DNA of 64,000 bases from an uncultured Bacteroides sp. (GTDB taxonomy: Bacteria > Bacteroidota > Bacteroidia > Bacteroidales > Bacteroidaceae), in assembly GCF_902491285.1 (NCBI RefSeq), contig NZ_CABUHK010000004.1:62001-126000 (forward strand). Direction: 5' to 3'. Made by a program: the position numbers and the translations under genes. Below are positions 34,642 to 43,045 of this stretch, piece after piece. Under the pieces are notes generated by a model. The model was not told the origin of the DNA and ran no database searches. It saw only the letters and a program-made list of their open reading frames with translations. Positions within the stretch are counted from its first letter, which is position 1. Each line of letters opens with the position of its first letter.

Positions 34642-35910
34642 ATGAAACACAGTGAAACGGTAGCTGTTGCCATTGACAAAATATGGAAAAGCTACGACAA
34701 AGAACAAATGTGGGAAGGGTATGAACTTCTGCGTCAGGCAGCGGAAAAGGGAGATGCAGATGCTTGCTGTTATCTTGGACGGTGCCATTTGGGGGAAGAA
34801 TTTGTCTGGTGCGGGGCGGAATTTCCCGTAGATGAGGAACTGGCATCCCGGTTGATAAAGGAGAGTGTGCGTCTGGGTAGTGCCGATGGGGTACTGTGTG
34901 CCTTACGTACCGGCAACTTGTCTCCCGCAGTTCAGAAAACGATGCCTTTCGCTTCGCTTGAGGAAGCTTTTACGGCGGTGATACAGCGAGCGCAGGAAGG
35001 AGATGCCTTTAGTCAGTATATGGTGGGAAACGTCCTGTTCTATGGCGATTATCTCGTTATTCGTGGTGACGAAGAAAGACGTAAGTACAATTCTGAAGAT
35101 GAGTATTACGCTTTTGCTTATCCCATAGCGACACAATACTATGAAAACTCGTTCAAAAATGATTTGCCTGCTGCGTTCGGCAATTATCGTACGATTTATG
35201 AGTCCGGACTGGCGGATATTGATGAAGAGGTATACGAAAACTATCTGAAACAGCTTGCTGATACAGGTGATCCGCTTACTTGCAATGACTATGGCAAGTT
35301 GTTGGAAGATGAGTATGATGATGCGGAAGGAGCCTTCCATTATTATTCGATGGCAGTGGAGCGCGGGGATGTCCAGTCCGCCTATAATGTGGCTGTGTGT
35401 TACGGAACCGGTTATGGCGTTGATGAAGATTTGGATAAGGCCTTTGAGAATTATATGATAGCAGCGGAGGCAGGCAACGCAAAAGCACAGTTCCAGATAG
35501 GAAACTTTTATTTTGAAGGGCGTGGCAATATTGCGCAGGATTATGCTAAGGCGGTGGTATGGTTGAATAAAGCGTATCAAAATATGGATGCTGAGGATTC
35601 CTGGCAACCGGCAGCTGAACTTGCCGTCTGTTATCAAAATGGTCTTGGTACTTTTCAGGATGATGATGCCGCTTTCGAATTCCTTTCCGAGATAGAAGAG
35701 AATGATATGCTTGATGAAGTGTGGAAGCCTCTTGATGCCATGGTATTGAACGCTCTCGGTGTTGCTTATGGATTCGGACGAGGGACAAAGCAGGATATAC
35801 CTCAAGCGATAGAGTACTTCGATCGTGCTATAGAATATGATTCGGACGAGGCGAAAAGGAATAAGGCTTGCTTTAAGAAAACACTTTTCGGTGGTTGGAA
35901 GATGAGGTAG
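34642..35910 (+). CDS. Sel1-like repeat (TPR-type) protein
   Basis: 422 residues with no signal peptide. Repeated Sel1 units are visible: GYELLRQAAEKGDADACCYLG near residue 25, GAFHYYSMAVERGDVQSAYNVAVCYGTG near 225, KAFENYMIAAEAGNAKAQFQIGNFYFEG near 265, and AIEYFDRAIEYDSDEA near the end. Sel1 repeats form a solenoid for protein-protein contacts. It probably acts as a scaffold with the duplicated-domain protein encoded upstream. No enzymatic motif is evident. Confidence 0.85.
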   Translation: MKHSETVAVAIDKIWKSYDKEQMWEGYELLRQAAEKGDADACCYLGRCHLGEEFVWCGAEFPVDEELASRLIKESVRLGSADGVLCALRTGNLSPAVQKTMPFASLEEAFTAVIQRAQEGDAFSQYMVGNVLFYGDYLVIRGDEERRKYNSEDEYYAFAYPIATQYYENSFKNDLPAAFGNYRTIYESGLADIDEEVYENYLKQLADTGDPLTCNDYGKLLEDEYDDAEGAFHYYSMAVERGDVQSAYNVAVCYGTGYGVDEDLDKAFENYMIAAEAGNAKAQFQIGNFYFEGRGNIAQDYAKAVVWLNKAYQNMDAEDSWQPAAELAVCYQNGLGTFQDDDAAFEFLSEIEENDMLDEVWKPLDAMVLNALGVAYGFGRGTKQDIPQAIEYFDRAIEYDSDEAKRNKACFKKTLFGGWKMR

Positions 35911-35971
35911 AGGGGCTCTTTCTCTGTTTGGCGCTCAATCAAGGGCGAGGGCGAAACCTGAAATATGATAA

Positions 35972-36009
35972 TGTACAGGTGCTGGGATTACTCTCATGGC
36001 ACTTGTACA
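35972..36009 (+). terminator. Stem-loop downstream of the Sel1 gene
   Basis: TGTACAGGTGC (35972-35982) pairs with GCACTTGTACA (35999-36009) with one mismatch. There is no clear T tract, so it may be a weak terminator or an RNA end structure. Confidence 0.45.
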
Positions 36010-36046
36010 TCTTGAAATGTTTACTTAATATCCCAGATTCTGGTAC

Positions 36047-36424
36047 TCACTGCCATTGGTGATTGTAGCAGTAAAAGTCGTGAAAAGGGGGAGGTAACGC
36101 ATAATTCGGATGAAAGAACTGCCCAAGTCCGGATGCATATTTTTGGGATAAATTATTGTGATCAAAAAGAGTTGTTATTGTTCTGTTGCGATATGTGGCA
36201 ATTCTTTCTGTATTTTCGCTTAATTTCTTGAGAATATAACTGTAAGATTCAATCGTTTCTTGATAGGTCATGTTATGTCGTACTGCTACACGTGAGATAG
36301 GTTCGCCAGTAGAAATGGCTAGGAATATTTCTTGTTGGCTGTCGTTGGTAATCAGTTGACTGAGTTCTTGAACAATGATATCTTTTTCCCTGACTAATAT
36401 TCTAAAGATTCTTTCCCTAACTAT
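36047..36424 (-). pseudogene. Remnant reading frame of unknown origin
   Basis: An open frame of about 125 codons runs from 36424 to a stop at 36047; its only ATG is at 36271, in the middle. The translation contains GEPISRVAVRHNMTYQETIE and YILKKLSENTERIATYRNRT, which looks like a helix-turn-helix or sigma-like fragment. I cannot name the parent. Its lack of a start at the natural N-terminus and its position in a decayed stretch suggest a broken gene. Confidence 0.45.
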
Positions 36425-36487
36425 TTAGTTTGGTGGGTGCCAGATAGGAAGTCAGACTATCATCGTCCAGCATGATTATACCGTCGA

Positions 36488-36634
36488 TTTGACTCGTTTA
36501 ACACAATAGCAGCTACATTATATAAAAGTGAGGAGATATTAAACTTCTATATTAATAGAGCTTCAAATGTTGCAGCAGAATCGTTGAATGTGAAAATTAA
36601 AAAGTTCAGAGCGAAGATTCTTTATTCACAATAA
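36488..36634 (+). pseudogene. Tail fragment of a transposase (ISL3-like)
   Basis: The plus-strand frame reads FDSFNTIAATLYKS, then EEILNFYINRASNVAAESLN and VKIKKFRAKILYSQ before a stop. This matches the C-terminal region of Bacteroides transposases that end NF..R.NASAESFNAKIKAFR, which from memory are ISL3-like. The catalytic part is absent, so only an IS remnant is left. The end of the match is where a minus-strand small gene is cut. Confidence 0.7.
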
Positions 36635-36752
36635 AACAAGAAGTACCACCAAATTTGAAGAAGAACCATAAAAACAGGTCTTGCCCTATTTCGGTGAGCT
36701 TCTTGGATAACTTCGCCATCCATTTTTCAAAGTCTTCATTGTCTATATACAT
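36606..36752 (-). pseudogene. Truncated small gene (start of a helix-turn-helix/excisionase-like protein)
   Basis: A 48-codon frame begins MYIDNEDFEKWMAKLSKKL and TEIGQDL, the N-terminus of small Bacteroides proteins that normally continue into a DNA-binding helix-turn-helix found near mobile elements. After TEIGQDL the sequence becomes unrelated (LFLWFFFKF) where it meets the transposase remnant. The family assignment is from memory and tentative. Confidence 0.5.
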
Positions 36753-36832
36753 TCTGCTTCATTTTTAAGTTAAACATTAAGATTCCCAATCGATTGATGA
36801 AGCAAAGTTCAGCAAATGGATGCAAATAAGTT

Positions 36833-36857
36833 GAGGGTGCCCTTTTCAGACACCCTC
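36833..36857. repeat. Short inverted repeat, possible IS end or terminator
   Basis: GAGGGTG (36833-36839) and CACCCTC (36851-36857) are perfect complements with an 11-nt loop. Similar GAGGGTGTCT ends occur at Bacteroides IS termini, so this may be one end of a lost element. Confidence 0.45.
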
Positions 36858-36968
36858 TTGCCGTACAAAATCATCATAAGTCATTGATAATTCTATACGA
36901 TCAATTTCTTTACCATTAACAGAGCAAGAGAGTAGGTTGAATAACTTTGTTTCTAAGAAACGTTTCAC
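36846..36968 (-). pseudogene. Fragment of a minus-strand coding sequence
   Basis: A 40-codon frame, VKRFLETKLFNLLSCSVNGK followed by EIDRIELSMTYDDFVRQEGV, ends at the short inverted repeat. It reads like protein but is too short to identify. It may be the tail of a gene cut by an insertion. Confidence 0.35.
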
Positions 36969-37009
36969 TTATGCTTTAAATAGTTACGTTACATATACAA
37001 TCATACATT

Positions 37010-37813
37010 TCATTTTTCTGCAACTATGAAAATTTCACTACTCGATGTGAAATTGTTTTTATCTAGTAAATCTTTATAAATTGAAACTTTACGAAATCCG
37101 ACCTTTTTTAATATGTTTGTTATTTCGTTTTCCGAATAATACCTTTCCCAGATAATGAAATGTTTGATTGATCCTTCGAGTACTAAGTTATATTGGTATG
37201 CAAATACTTTATTCTTAGGATAATGGAAAGTTTGGCTCAATAGCAGGTATTCACTTTTATCCCAAAAACCACCGTGAGGTGCATATTCCCAACTTTTATT
37301 TTCTTGTCTATCACTAATTAACTTTTCCGAGAAAATATCAAAAATAAAAACTCCGCCATCAGTCAGTGAACAATATATATTATCCAGTAATCGGTCACGG
37401 TCACTATCTGAATGGGTTCCCATATCGCAATAGATCATGGTTATAGTATCGTATTTACCATTGGGATAATCATTAATGTAATCATTCAGAATATATTTAA
37501 TTCCATTCTGTTTTCCCGTAGCATACTCTATTGAAGAATTATTAAAGTCAATGCCTGTTACATCATAATTTTCGTTTGCAAAAAGTGACGTATATAATCC
37601 TGGACCACATCCCAAATCAAGTAAATGGCTTTCTGATTTTGAATGTTTAAGCACAAAATTTACAATCTTTAAAATGGATTCTTGCTTTCGACTAGCTTCA
37701 TCGGACTGAAAATCAAGATGTTTTTTTAATATTTGCTGCTGAATGTAAGGATCAGTCCAAATATTATGATTGGACTTTTCAAATAAAATTGGTTTTTTGT
37801 TGATGATTTCCAT
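37010..37813 (-). CDS. SAM-dependent class I methyltransferase
   Basis: 267 residues. Motif I LLDLGCGPGLYTSLF (about 64-78) binds S-adenosylmethionine, followed by VTGIDFNNSSIEYA, the post-motif MIYCDMGTHSDSDRDRLL and GGVFIFDIFS. The fold is that of small-molecule methyltransferases of the Methyltransf_25 type. The substrate is unknown. The gene is AT-rich compared with its neighbours and sits alone in a stretch of decayed genes beside a tRNA, which suggests acquisition by transfer. Confidence 0.87.
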   Translation of the reverse strand: MEIINKKPILFEKSNHNIWTDPYIQQQILKKHLDFQSDEASRKQESILKIVNFVLKHSKSESHLLDLGCGPGLYTSLFANENYDVTGIDFNNSSIEYATGKQNGIKYILNDYINDYPNGKYDTITMIYCDMGTHSDSDRDRLLDNIYCSLTDGGVFIFDIFSEKLISDRQENKSWEYAPHGGFWDKSEYLLLSQTFHYPKNKVFAYQYNLVLEGSIKHFIIWERYYSENEITNILKKVGFRKVSIYKDLLDKNNFTSSSEIFIVAEK

Positions 37814-37878
37814 TTGTATTTTGAATATTTGTTATTAGAAAAATCCCATAGCGGGATCTGAAATACAACTATCCGTTA

Positions 37879-37886
37879 CAAACATA
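37879..37886 (-). promoter_or_regulatory. -7 promoter element (TATGTTTG) of the methyltransferase gene
   Basis: TATGTTTG on the minus strand, 65 bp before the start codon. A TTTG at 37911-37914 is 24 bp further upstream, longer than usual. Confidence 0.5.
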
Positions 37887-38230
37887 AAAAATTACGCACC
37901 TTTTTCGGGCCAAAGATAATATTACTAAAATGTTAGAAATGATACGCAAACAAGTAACAGAAAGAGTTTCTGCTACAACTAAAAGCTTGTATGGATAGAA
38001 TATCCGCGTATCTACATATAGAGTGTATTGATTCAGTGTGCTAAAATAGTGATTTCTCTTTAAATAGAGATCTATTTTAATGTTTTTCTGAAAACAAATT
38101 TAATGGGAACTCTTTTTTAGGTTTCGATAAAACATTCTATATATGAAAAAGAGTTATTTGCAACTTCCAAAATATTATAGTTGGCGCAAATAACTAAGTG
38201 GATTATTAGATTGTTTTTCAAATAATTAGT
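37887..38230. other. Intergenic stretch of about 340 bp
   Basis: It holds only fragments, such as a 23-codon plus-strand frame from 37930 (MLEMIRKQVTERVSATTKSL) that may be the trace of a lost gene. No RNA gene or strong hairpin is seen. Confidence 0.4.
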
Positions 38231-38621
38231 TTATGAATTTCTTTTATATGCAAGTGTAAATGAGCCCAATAGCCCTCTATCATATCTTTTCAGCATGACT
38301 TTTATTCCTTCAAAATCGCACCAATAACTATCCAATTTTGCTACATCTACAGACTGAATAACTTGAATGAGATGTAAATTATAAAACTTCCATAACTGGA
38401 TTAAGTTAGCCCAATCCGCATTTTGATAATCTTGCAGAGCTATCCAAAGATCATTATCCTGACGATAATCGGGGAAAAAGCAGATCTTTGCTATATTGCA
38501 GACGAACCATTCGTTGATGATTGTTAGATGCCGAATCAAGCAAATGACCAAGTATTTGCTTGATGGTACGATTTTGTTTGTTTTTTCTTAGTGTTCTTCT
38601 ACTGGCAAGTCGTTTAACACC
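38231..38621 (-). pseudogene. Frameshifted DinB-family gene
   Basis: Read on the minus strand, one frame gives LASRRTLRKNKQNRTIKQIL followed by GHLLDSASNNHQRMVRLQY and SKDLLF. The next frame continues FPDYRQDNDLWIALQDYQN, then ADWANLIQLWKFYNLHLIQV to a stop at 38231. Together they follow the DinB-like four-helix fold (GHL.DSA.NNHQR, then DYQ...W...W...N.HL). The switch lies in the run CTTTTTCCCC near 38473-38482. The 5' part before GHLLDSA is short and eroded. DinB proteins are metal-binding thiol-related enzymes; this copy should be inactive unless frameshifting occurs. Confidence 0.75.
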
Positions 38622-38726
38622 TTTTTTTATCCGCTTCTGTTTCTTGGTTTACACAAATACCGCAGAACGTAGTGTTTATAATGAACAAAGCAGCTATCTG
38701 ATTTAGATAACTGCTTGATTTTTAAG

Positions 38727-38799
38727 TGATCCGCCTGGGGCTCGAACCCAGGACCCCAACATTAAAAGTGTTGTGCTCTACCTGCTGAGCTAGCGAATC
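38727..38799 (-). tRNA. tRNA-Lys (anticodon TTT)
   Basis: A full cloverleaf reads on the minus strand: acceptor GATTCGC with GCGGATC, D arm GCTC/GAGC, anticodon stem CAACA/TGTTG with loop CTTTTAA, and T arm CTGGG-TTCGAGC-CCCAG. The anticodon TTT (38764-38766) decodes lysine. CCA is not encoded. Its 3' end faces the decayed gene stretch on the left. Confidence 0.97.
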
Positions 38800-38839
38800 A
38801 ATCCTTATTTGCAAATCAGTTATTTCCTGATTGCGGGTG

Positions 38840-38869
38840 CAAAGGTAGTGACTTTTATTTAATCTGCAA
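38840..38869 (-). promoter_or_regulatory. Promoter of the tRNA-Lys gene
   Basis: On the minus strand TTG (38867-38869) and TACCTTTG (38840-38847) are spaced exactly 19 bp, the Bacteroides consensus arrangement, about 40 bp before the tRNA. Confidence 0.82.
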
Positions 38870-38917
38870 GTGTTTCGTAGAAAAAAGTTTCAATTATTTT
38901 TCTTCTTTACTGCTTGT

Positions 38918-40027
38918 CTATTGATTATCAGTAATTTCTGCTTCATCATATTTTATTTTTTCTTTGTTGATAATAAAGCGTTGGTAATAGGAAAGCATTA
39001 AAGTGGTTAAAGGTAACGCGATGATCATTCCTAACATTCCCATTAAAGACCCCCAAATAGAAAGAGATAAAAGGATGATGGCAGGATTCAGTCCGGTAAT
39101 TTTTCCCATGATTTTGGGGACGAGGAGAGTGTCCTGTATAATTTGTACGATGGCAAAGACAGCCAATGCGCACGCGATGATAATCCAAAAGTTCTGTCCG
39201 GTATCGGCAGCCTTGAGGATAGCCAATACGACAGTGGGGAGGAAACCGATGATTTGCAGATAAGGAACCATGTTGAGAGCTCCGATGAAAAGTCCCAAGG
39301 CAATAGCCATCGGGAAATCAATAATCAGGAAACCGATACTGAAAAGAATACCTACGCAAAATGCAACCAGTGCCTGTCCACGAAAATATCTGTTCATGCC
39401 GTCCTGCACGTCATAAACCAGGTTGGAAGCGAATTTGCGGTATTTATTGGGGAGCAGGTGCAGCCATCCTTCGGCTATGGCTTCATAATCCAGTAATATA
39501 AAGATTACATATAATAATATGATAAAGGAAGCGAAGATACTGAACAGAATATTGAGTGATTCTGCAAGCAAAGCCCACATTCTAGGTACAGTTTCTTTGA
39601 TTGCGGCAAGGATGTTCTCTTCACTCAGCATTTTGTTCAATGCCACCAAATCGAGGTTCTCATGGACAAATTCGGAAAGCGTCTTGGGGACGTTGCTGCC
39701 ACCGCCGTTTGTGAGATAGCTTACCAATAAATCATTCATCCTGCCTATTTCGGAAACCATAGGCGGGACTAACAGATAGAATAATGCCACTCCCACAACA
39801 GTGATCAGAAATAAAGCGCAGAAAATGGAAAGGATACGGCTTTTCAACTTCAGCCTGTATTGGAAGAACTTGACTAACGGATAGACCATATAGGCAATCA
39901 GCCAGGCAATAAAGAAAGGTAATAGCACTCCGCTCAGTCGTTCTACAAGCATTAAGACTCCTACCACCATCATGCATCCGATGGCACCACGTATAAAACT
40001 GTCGAATGTTATCTTCTTCCTTTCCAT
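38918..40027 (-). CDS. AI-2E/PerM-family membrane transporter
   Basis: 369 residues with about eight hydrophobic segments. The family pattern is present: the paired N-terminal helices RLSGVLLPFFIAWLIAYMVYP, a soluble loop with VPKTLSEFVHENLD, and the C-terminal FLIIDFPMAIALGLFIGALN and VPYLQIIGFLPTV helices followed by LLVPKIMGKITGLNPAIILLSL split motifs. Family members export small solutes, autoinducer-2 or act as Na+/H+ exchangers; the substrate here is unknown. It lies 18 bp after tdk and probably shares its transcript. Confidence 0.88.
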   Translation of the reverse strand: MERKKITFDSFIRGAIGCMMVVGVLMLVERLSGVLLPFFIAWLIAYMVYPLVKFFQYRLKLKSRILSIFCALFLITVVGVALFYLLVPPMVSEIGRMNDLLVSYLTNGGGSNVPKTLSEFVHENLDLVALNKMLSEENILAAIKETVPRMWALLAESLNILFSIFASFIILLYVIFILLDYEAIAEGWLHLLPNKYRKFASNLVYDVQDGMNRYFRGQALVAFCVGILFSIGFLIIDFPMAIALGLFIGALNMVPYLQIIGFLPTVVLAILKAADTGQNFWIIIACALAVFAIVQIIQDTLLVPKIMGKITGLNPAIILLSLSIWGSLMGMLGMIIALPLTTLMLSYYQRFIINKEKIKYDEAEITDNQ

Positions 40028-40045
40028 AGTTGTTTTCTGTTGAGT

Positions 40046-40645
40046 TTATATCTTTTGCCCGTCCTCTTCCAACGCCCGGAGATAGCATTGCCTGCAAAGA
40101 GGTTCATACTCCGCTGTTTCACCCAGAAGGACTTGCTTGTCGTTCTTGACTGTACGATGTGAGAATGATGCCAGATCTCCACATTTTACGCAGATGGCAT
40201 GCACCTTGGATACTTCATCGGCTATGGCGCAAAGCTGTGGCATCGGTCCGAAAGGATTCCCTTTGAAGTCCATATCCAAGCCTGCAATAATGACGCGAAC
40301 TCCATTGTTGGCGAGCTGATTACATACGTCTATCAGTCCGCTGTCGAAGAATTGCGCTTCGTCGATGCCTACCACATCTATCTCGGAAGTAAACAGAAGG
40401 ATACTTGCCGATGAGTCGATAGGGGTGGAAGCGATGGAATGGCTGTCATGCGAAACGACATCCTCTTCCGAATAACGGGTGTCGATAGCCGGTTTGAATA
40501 TCTCCACACGCTGACGTGCAAACTTTGCCCGTTTCATTCTGCGAATCAACTCTTCTGTCTTTCCTGAGAACATAGAACCGCAGATAACTTCAATTCGACC
40601 TCTTCTTTTGGTCTCCTGTATGTGGTCTTCTGAAAATAATACCAT
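40046..40645 (-). CDS. tdk: Thymidine kinase
   Basis: 199 residues from the Met at 40645; an upstream Met adds 18 residues with no similarity to the family, so I reject it. The P-loop GSMFSGKT (23-30), the substrate/Mg2+ motif [10 protein letters not shown] and the zinc-binding pairs CVKC and CRQC identify type II thymidine kinase, which phosphorylates thymidine with ATP in the salvage pathway. An AI-2E-type gene follows by 18 bp. The -7 element TACCTTTG lies 36 bp upstream. Confidence 0.95.
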   Translation of the reverse strand: MVLFSEDHIQETKRRGRIEVICGSMFSGKTEELIRRMKRAKFARQRVEIFKPAIDTRYSEEDVVSHDSHSIASTPIDSSASILLFTSEIDVVGIDEAQFFDSGLIDVCNQLANNGVRVIIAGLDMDFKGNPFGPMPQLCAIADEVSKVHAICVKCGDLASFSHRTVKNDKQVLLGETAEYEPLCRQCYLRALEEDGQKI

Positions 40646-40681
40646 GTGATTTTGTGCTTTCTTGATTAAATAATGACTGCA

Positions 40682-40689
40682 CAAAGGTA
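40682..40689 (-). promoter_or_regulatory. -7 promoter element (TACCTTTG) of tdk
   Basis: Matches TAnnTTTG on the minus strand, 36 bp before the tdk start. No well-spaced TTTG -33 element. Confidence 0.6.
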
Positions 40690-40784
40690 AACAATTCAAT
40701 GTGCAAGAACTGTTAAAATATCCATTATTTTAAGTTATTGCATAAATTATTCCTACATTCGCACCATATTAATAATGGATAGAC

Positions 40785-41369
40785 ATGAAACAGAAGCTAT
40801 TAACAGATATCGAACTGGATGTTCATGAGTTAAAGTGTCTCATGGAGTCTTTTTCCAAAGAGCCGAATCAGACTTTGTCTGAACTGTTGAAGCGGAGTAT
40901 TGCGCGTATGCAGGGACGTCTGGATGAACTGTCGCAGGAAATAGGTTCTGTTGTGGTGAGTGATGTTCCTTCTTCCATCATAGAAGAAACAATAGTGGAA
41001 GAAAAAGAGATTGTTGTCTCTGAAGAACAGTCACCTGTTGTTATTCAATCCCCTCAGCCTGTTATTTCCGAAGAAGCCCCTGTTGTTATAAAGAAGGAAG
41101 AGCCAAAGTCCTCAGTGTTGGGAGAAAGTATCAAACTGGCTGCCGGTTTGCGTCATTCTATCAGCTTGAATGATTCTTTCCGTTTCTCACGCGAATTATT
41201 TAAAGGGGATACTGATTTGATGAATCGTGTGATTGAGCAGATATCAGTAATGGGTTCCTATAAAACTGCTGTCGCATTTCTTTCCTCGAAAGTTGAAATA
41301 GACGAAGAGAAAGAAGCGGTAGTTGACTTTTTGGAGTTATTGAAGAAGTATTTTAACCAATCAGCATAA
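40785..41369 (+). CDS. Conserved Bacteroidota protein of unknown function
   Basis: 194 residues. The N-terminal third is helical (ELDVHELKCLMESFSKEPN), the middle is a low-complexity Glu/Val/Pro linker (EEQSPVVIQSPQPVISEEAP), and the last about 80 residues form a conserved helical domain (HSISLNDSFRFSRELFKGD, NRVIEQISVMGSYKTAVAFL). I recognise the last domain as common in Bacteroidota genomes but without a known role. It is 10 bp ahead of rsmI and is probably translated from the same mRNA. Confidence 0.82.
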   Translation: MKQKLLTDIELDVHELKCLMESFSKEPNQTLSELLKRSIARMQGRLDELSQEIGSVVVSDVPSSIIEETIVEEKEIVVSEEQSPVVIQSPQPVISEEAPVVIKKEEPKSSVLGESIKLAAGLRHSISLNDSFRFSRELFKGDTDLMNRVIEQISVMGSYKTAVAFLSSKVEIDEEKEAVVDFLELLKKYFNQSA

Positions 41370-41379
41370 ACAAAAATAT

Positions 41380-42054
41380 ATGGGAAAGTTGTATGTAGTA
41401 CCTACGCCGGTAGGAAATCTTGAGGACATGACCTTTCGGGCTATCAAAGTTCTGAAGGAGGTTGACCTGATTCTGGCAGAGGACACGCGTACCTCCGGTA
41501 TCTTGCTGAAACACTTTGAAATAAAGAATGCAATGCAATCTCACCACAAATTTAATGAACATAAAACGGTGGAAAGTGTTGTTAATAAAATAAGGGGCGG
41601 TGCATCAGTTGCGTTGATTTCGGATGCCGGAACGCCTGGGATTTCGGATCCCGGATTCTTGGTGGTTCGTGAATGTGTACGCAATGGTATCGAGGTGCAA
41701 TGCTTGCCGGGAGCAACGGCTTTTGTTCCGGCACTCGTAGCATCGGGACTGCCAAACGAGAAGTTTTGTTTCGAGGGATTTTTGCCCCAAAAGAAAGGAC
41801 GTCAGACACGACTGAAGGCATTGGCAGAAGAACGCCGTACCATGGTGTTTTATGAATCGCCCCACCGTCTGTTGAAGACGTTGACACAGTTTGCCGAATA
41901 TTTCGGTGCTGAACGTCAGGCAACCGTGTCGCGTGAAATATCCAAGCTCCATGAGGAGACGGTTCGCGGCAGCTTGGCAGAACTGATAGAACACTTTACC
42001 GCCACCGAACCACGGGGCGAGATTGTGATAGTATTAGCAGGAATAGACGATTAA
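41380..42054 (+). CDS. rsmI: 16S rRNA (cytidine1402-2'-O)-methyltransferase
   Basis: 224 residues. The tetrapyrrole-methylase-type fold is evident: MGKLYVVPTPVGNLEDMTFR at the N-terminus, LAEDTRTSGILLKHF, ALISDAGTPGISDPGFLVV and GFLPQKKGRQ. RsmI methylates the 2'-OH of C1402 in the ribosomal P site. It is slightly shorter than enteric RsmI because the C-terminal extension is missing, which is usual in Bacteroidota. Confidence 0.94.
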   Translation: MGKLYVVPTPVGNLEDMTFRAIKVLKEVDLILAEDTRTSGILLKHFEIKNAMQSHHKFNEHKTVESVVNKIRGGASVALISDAGTPGISDPGFLVVRECVRNGIEVQCLPGATAFVPALVASGLPNEKFCFEGFLPQKKGRQTRLKALAEERRTMVFYESPHRLLKTLTQFAEYFGAERQATVSREISKLHEETVRGSLAELIEHFTATEPRGEIVIVLAGIDD

Positions 42055-42088
42055 AATAACTTCATTTAAAAACGTAAAACGTAAACGT

Positions 42089-42946
42089 ATGAAAAAGTTA
42101 GCAGTTTTATTTGTATGCGCAGCCATGTTGGCTTCGTGTGATAGCTTTAAAGGTGGAAGCAAAGACCTGAAGGCTGAAAATGATTCTCTTTTGATGGAAC
42201 TGACCCAGCGCAATGCTGAACTGGATGATATGATGGGAACTTTCAATGAAGTACAGGAAGGTTTCCGTAAGATCAATGCTGCCGAAAGCCGCGTGGACTT
42301 ACAACGCGGGACGATTACTGAAAACTCAGCCAGCGCCAAACAGCAGATAGCTTCTGACATCGAGTTCATCTCTAAACAGATGGAAGAAAACAAGGCTCAG
42401 ATTGCCAAATTGCAGGCTCAGTTGAAGAATAGCAGTTACAATTCTGCACAGATGAAAAAGGCTGTTGCCGCTTTGACTGCCGAACTGAACGCTAAACAAC
42501 AGCGTATCGAGGAACTTCAGACAGAGCTGGCTTCCAAGAATATCCGTATTCAGGAACTGGACGCTGCTGTCAGCGACTTGTCTGCTGCCAAAGAAACATT
42601 GGTTGCAGAAAACGAAGCTAAAGCTAAAACCGTTGCCGAGCAGGAAAAGAGCTTGAACGCTGCCTGGTTCGTATTCGGAACAAAATCTGAATTGAAAGCT
42701 CAGAAGATCCTTCAGAGCGGAGATGTCCTGAAGAGCGCTGATTTCAACAAGGATTATTTCACTCAGATCGATATTCGTACAACAAAAGAAATCAAATTGT
42801 ACTCTAAACGTGCTGAGTTGCTGACTACTCATCCTGCCGGTTCTTATGAATTGGTGAAAGATGACAAAGGTCAACTGACATTGAAGATTACTAATCCTAA
42901 TGAATTCTGGAGTGTATCCAGATACTTGGTTATCCAGGTGAAATAA
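42089..42946 (+). CDS. Coiled-coil lipoprotein
   Basis: 285 residues with signal MKKLAVLFVCAAMLASC (Cys17). Residues about 25-190 are a long heptad-rich coiled coil (AENDSLLMELTQRNAELDDM, KQQRIEELQTELASKNIRIQ). The last about 80 residues (AAWFVFGTKSELKAQKILQS, DIRTTKEIKLYSKRAELLT) form a globular domain conserved in Bacteroidota. It may connect the outer membrane to another envelope component; the function is unknown. It has its own terminator. Confidence 0.85.
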   Translation: MKKLAVLFVCAAMLASCDSFKGGSKDLKAENDSLLMELTQRNAELDDMMGTFNEVQEGFRKINAAESRVDLQRGTITENSASAKQQIASDIEFISKQMEENKAQIAKLQAQLKNSSYNSAQMKKAVAALTAELNAKQQRIEELQTELASKNIRIQELDAAVSDLSAAKETLVAENEAKAKTVAEQEKSLNAAWFVFGTKSELKAQKILQSGDVLKSADFNKDYFTQIDIRTTKEIKLYSKRAELLTTHPAGSYELVKDDKGQLTLKITNPNEFWSVSRYLVIQVK

Positions 42947-42969
42947 GGTAGGATTCCTTTTTAAGAATT

Positions 42970-43018
42970 GCCAATGTGCTGATTCCTGGATTCAAGAAAT
43001 TAGCACATTGGCTTTTTT
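42970..43018 (+). terminator. Intrinsic terminator
   Basis: GCCAATGTGCT (42970-42980) pairs perfectly with AGCACATTGGC (43002-43012) and is followed by six T. Confidence 0.92.
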
Positions 43019-43045
43019 ATTTTTTATATACACCCATTACTGCTG

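Noticed and set aside
38727..38799. Attachment-site duplication of the tRNA-Lys 3' end
   Set aside because: I looked for a second copy of the T-arm and acceptor sequence to the left and found none in the window.
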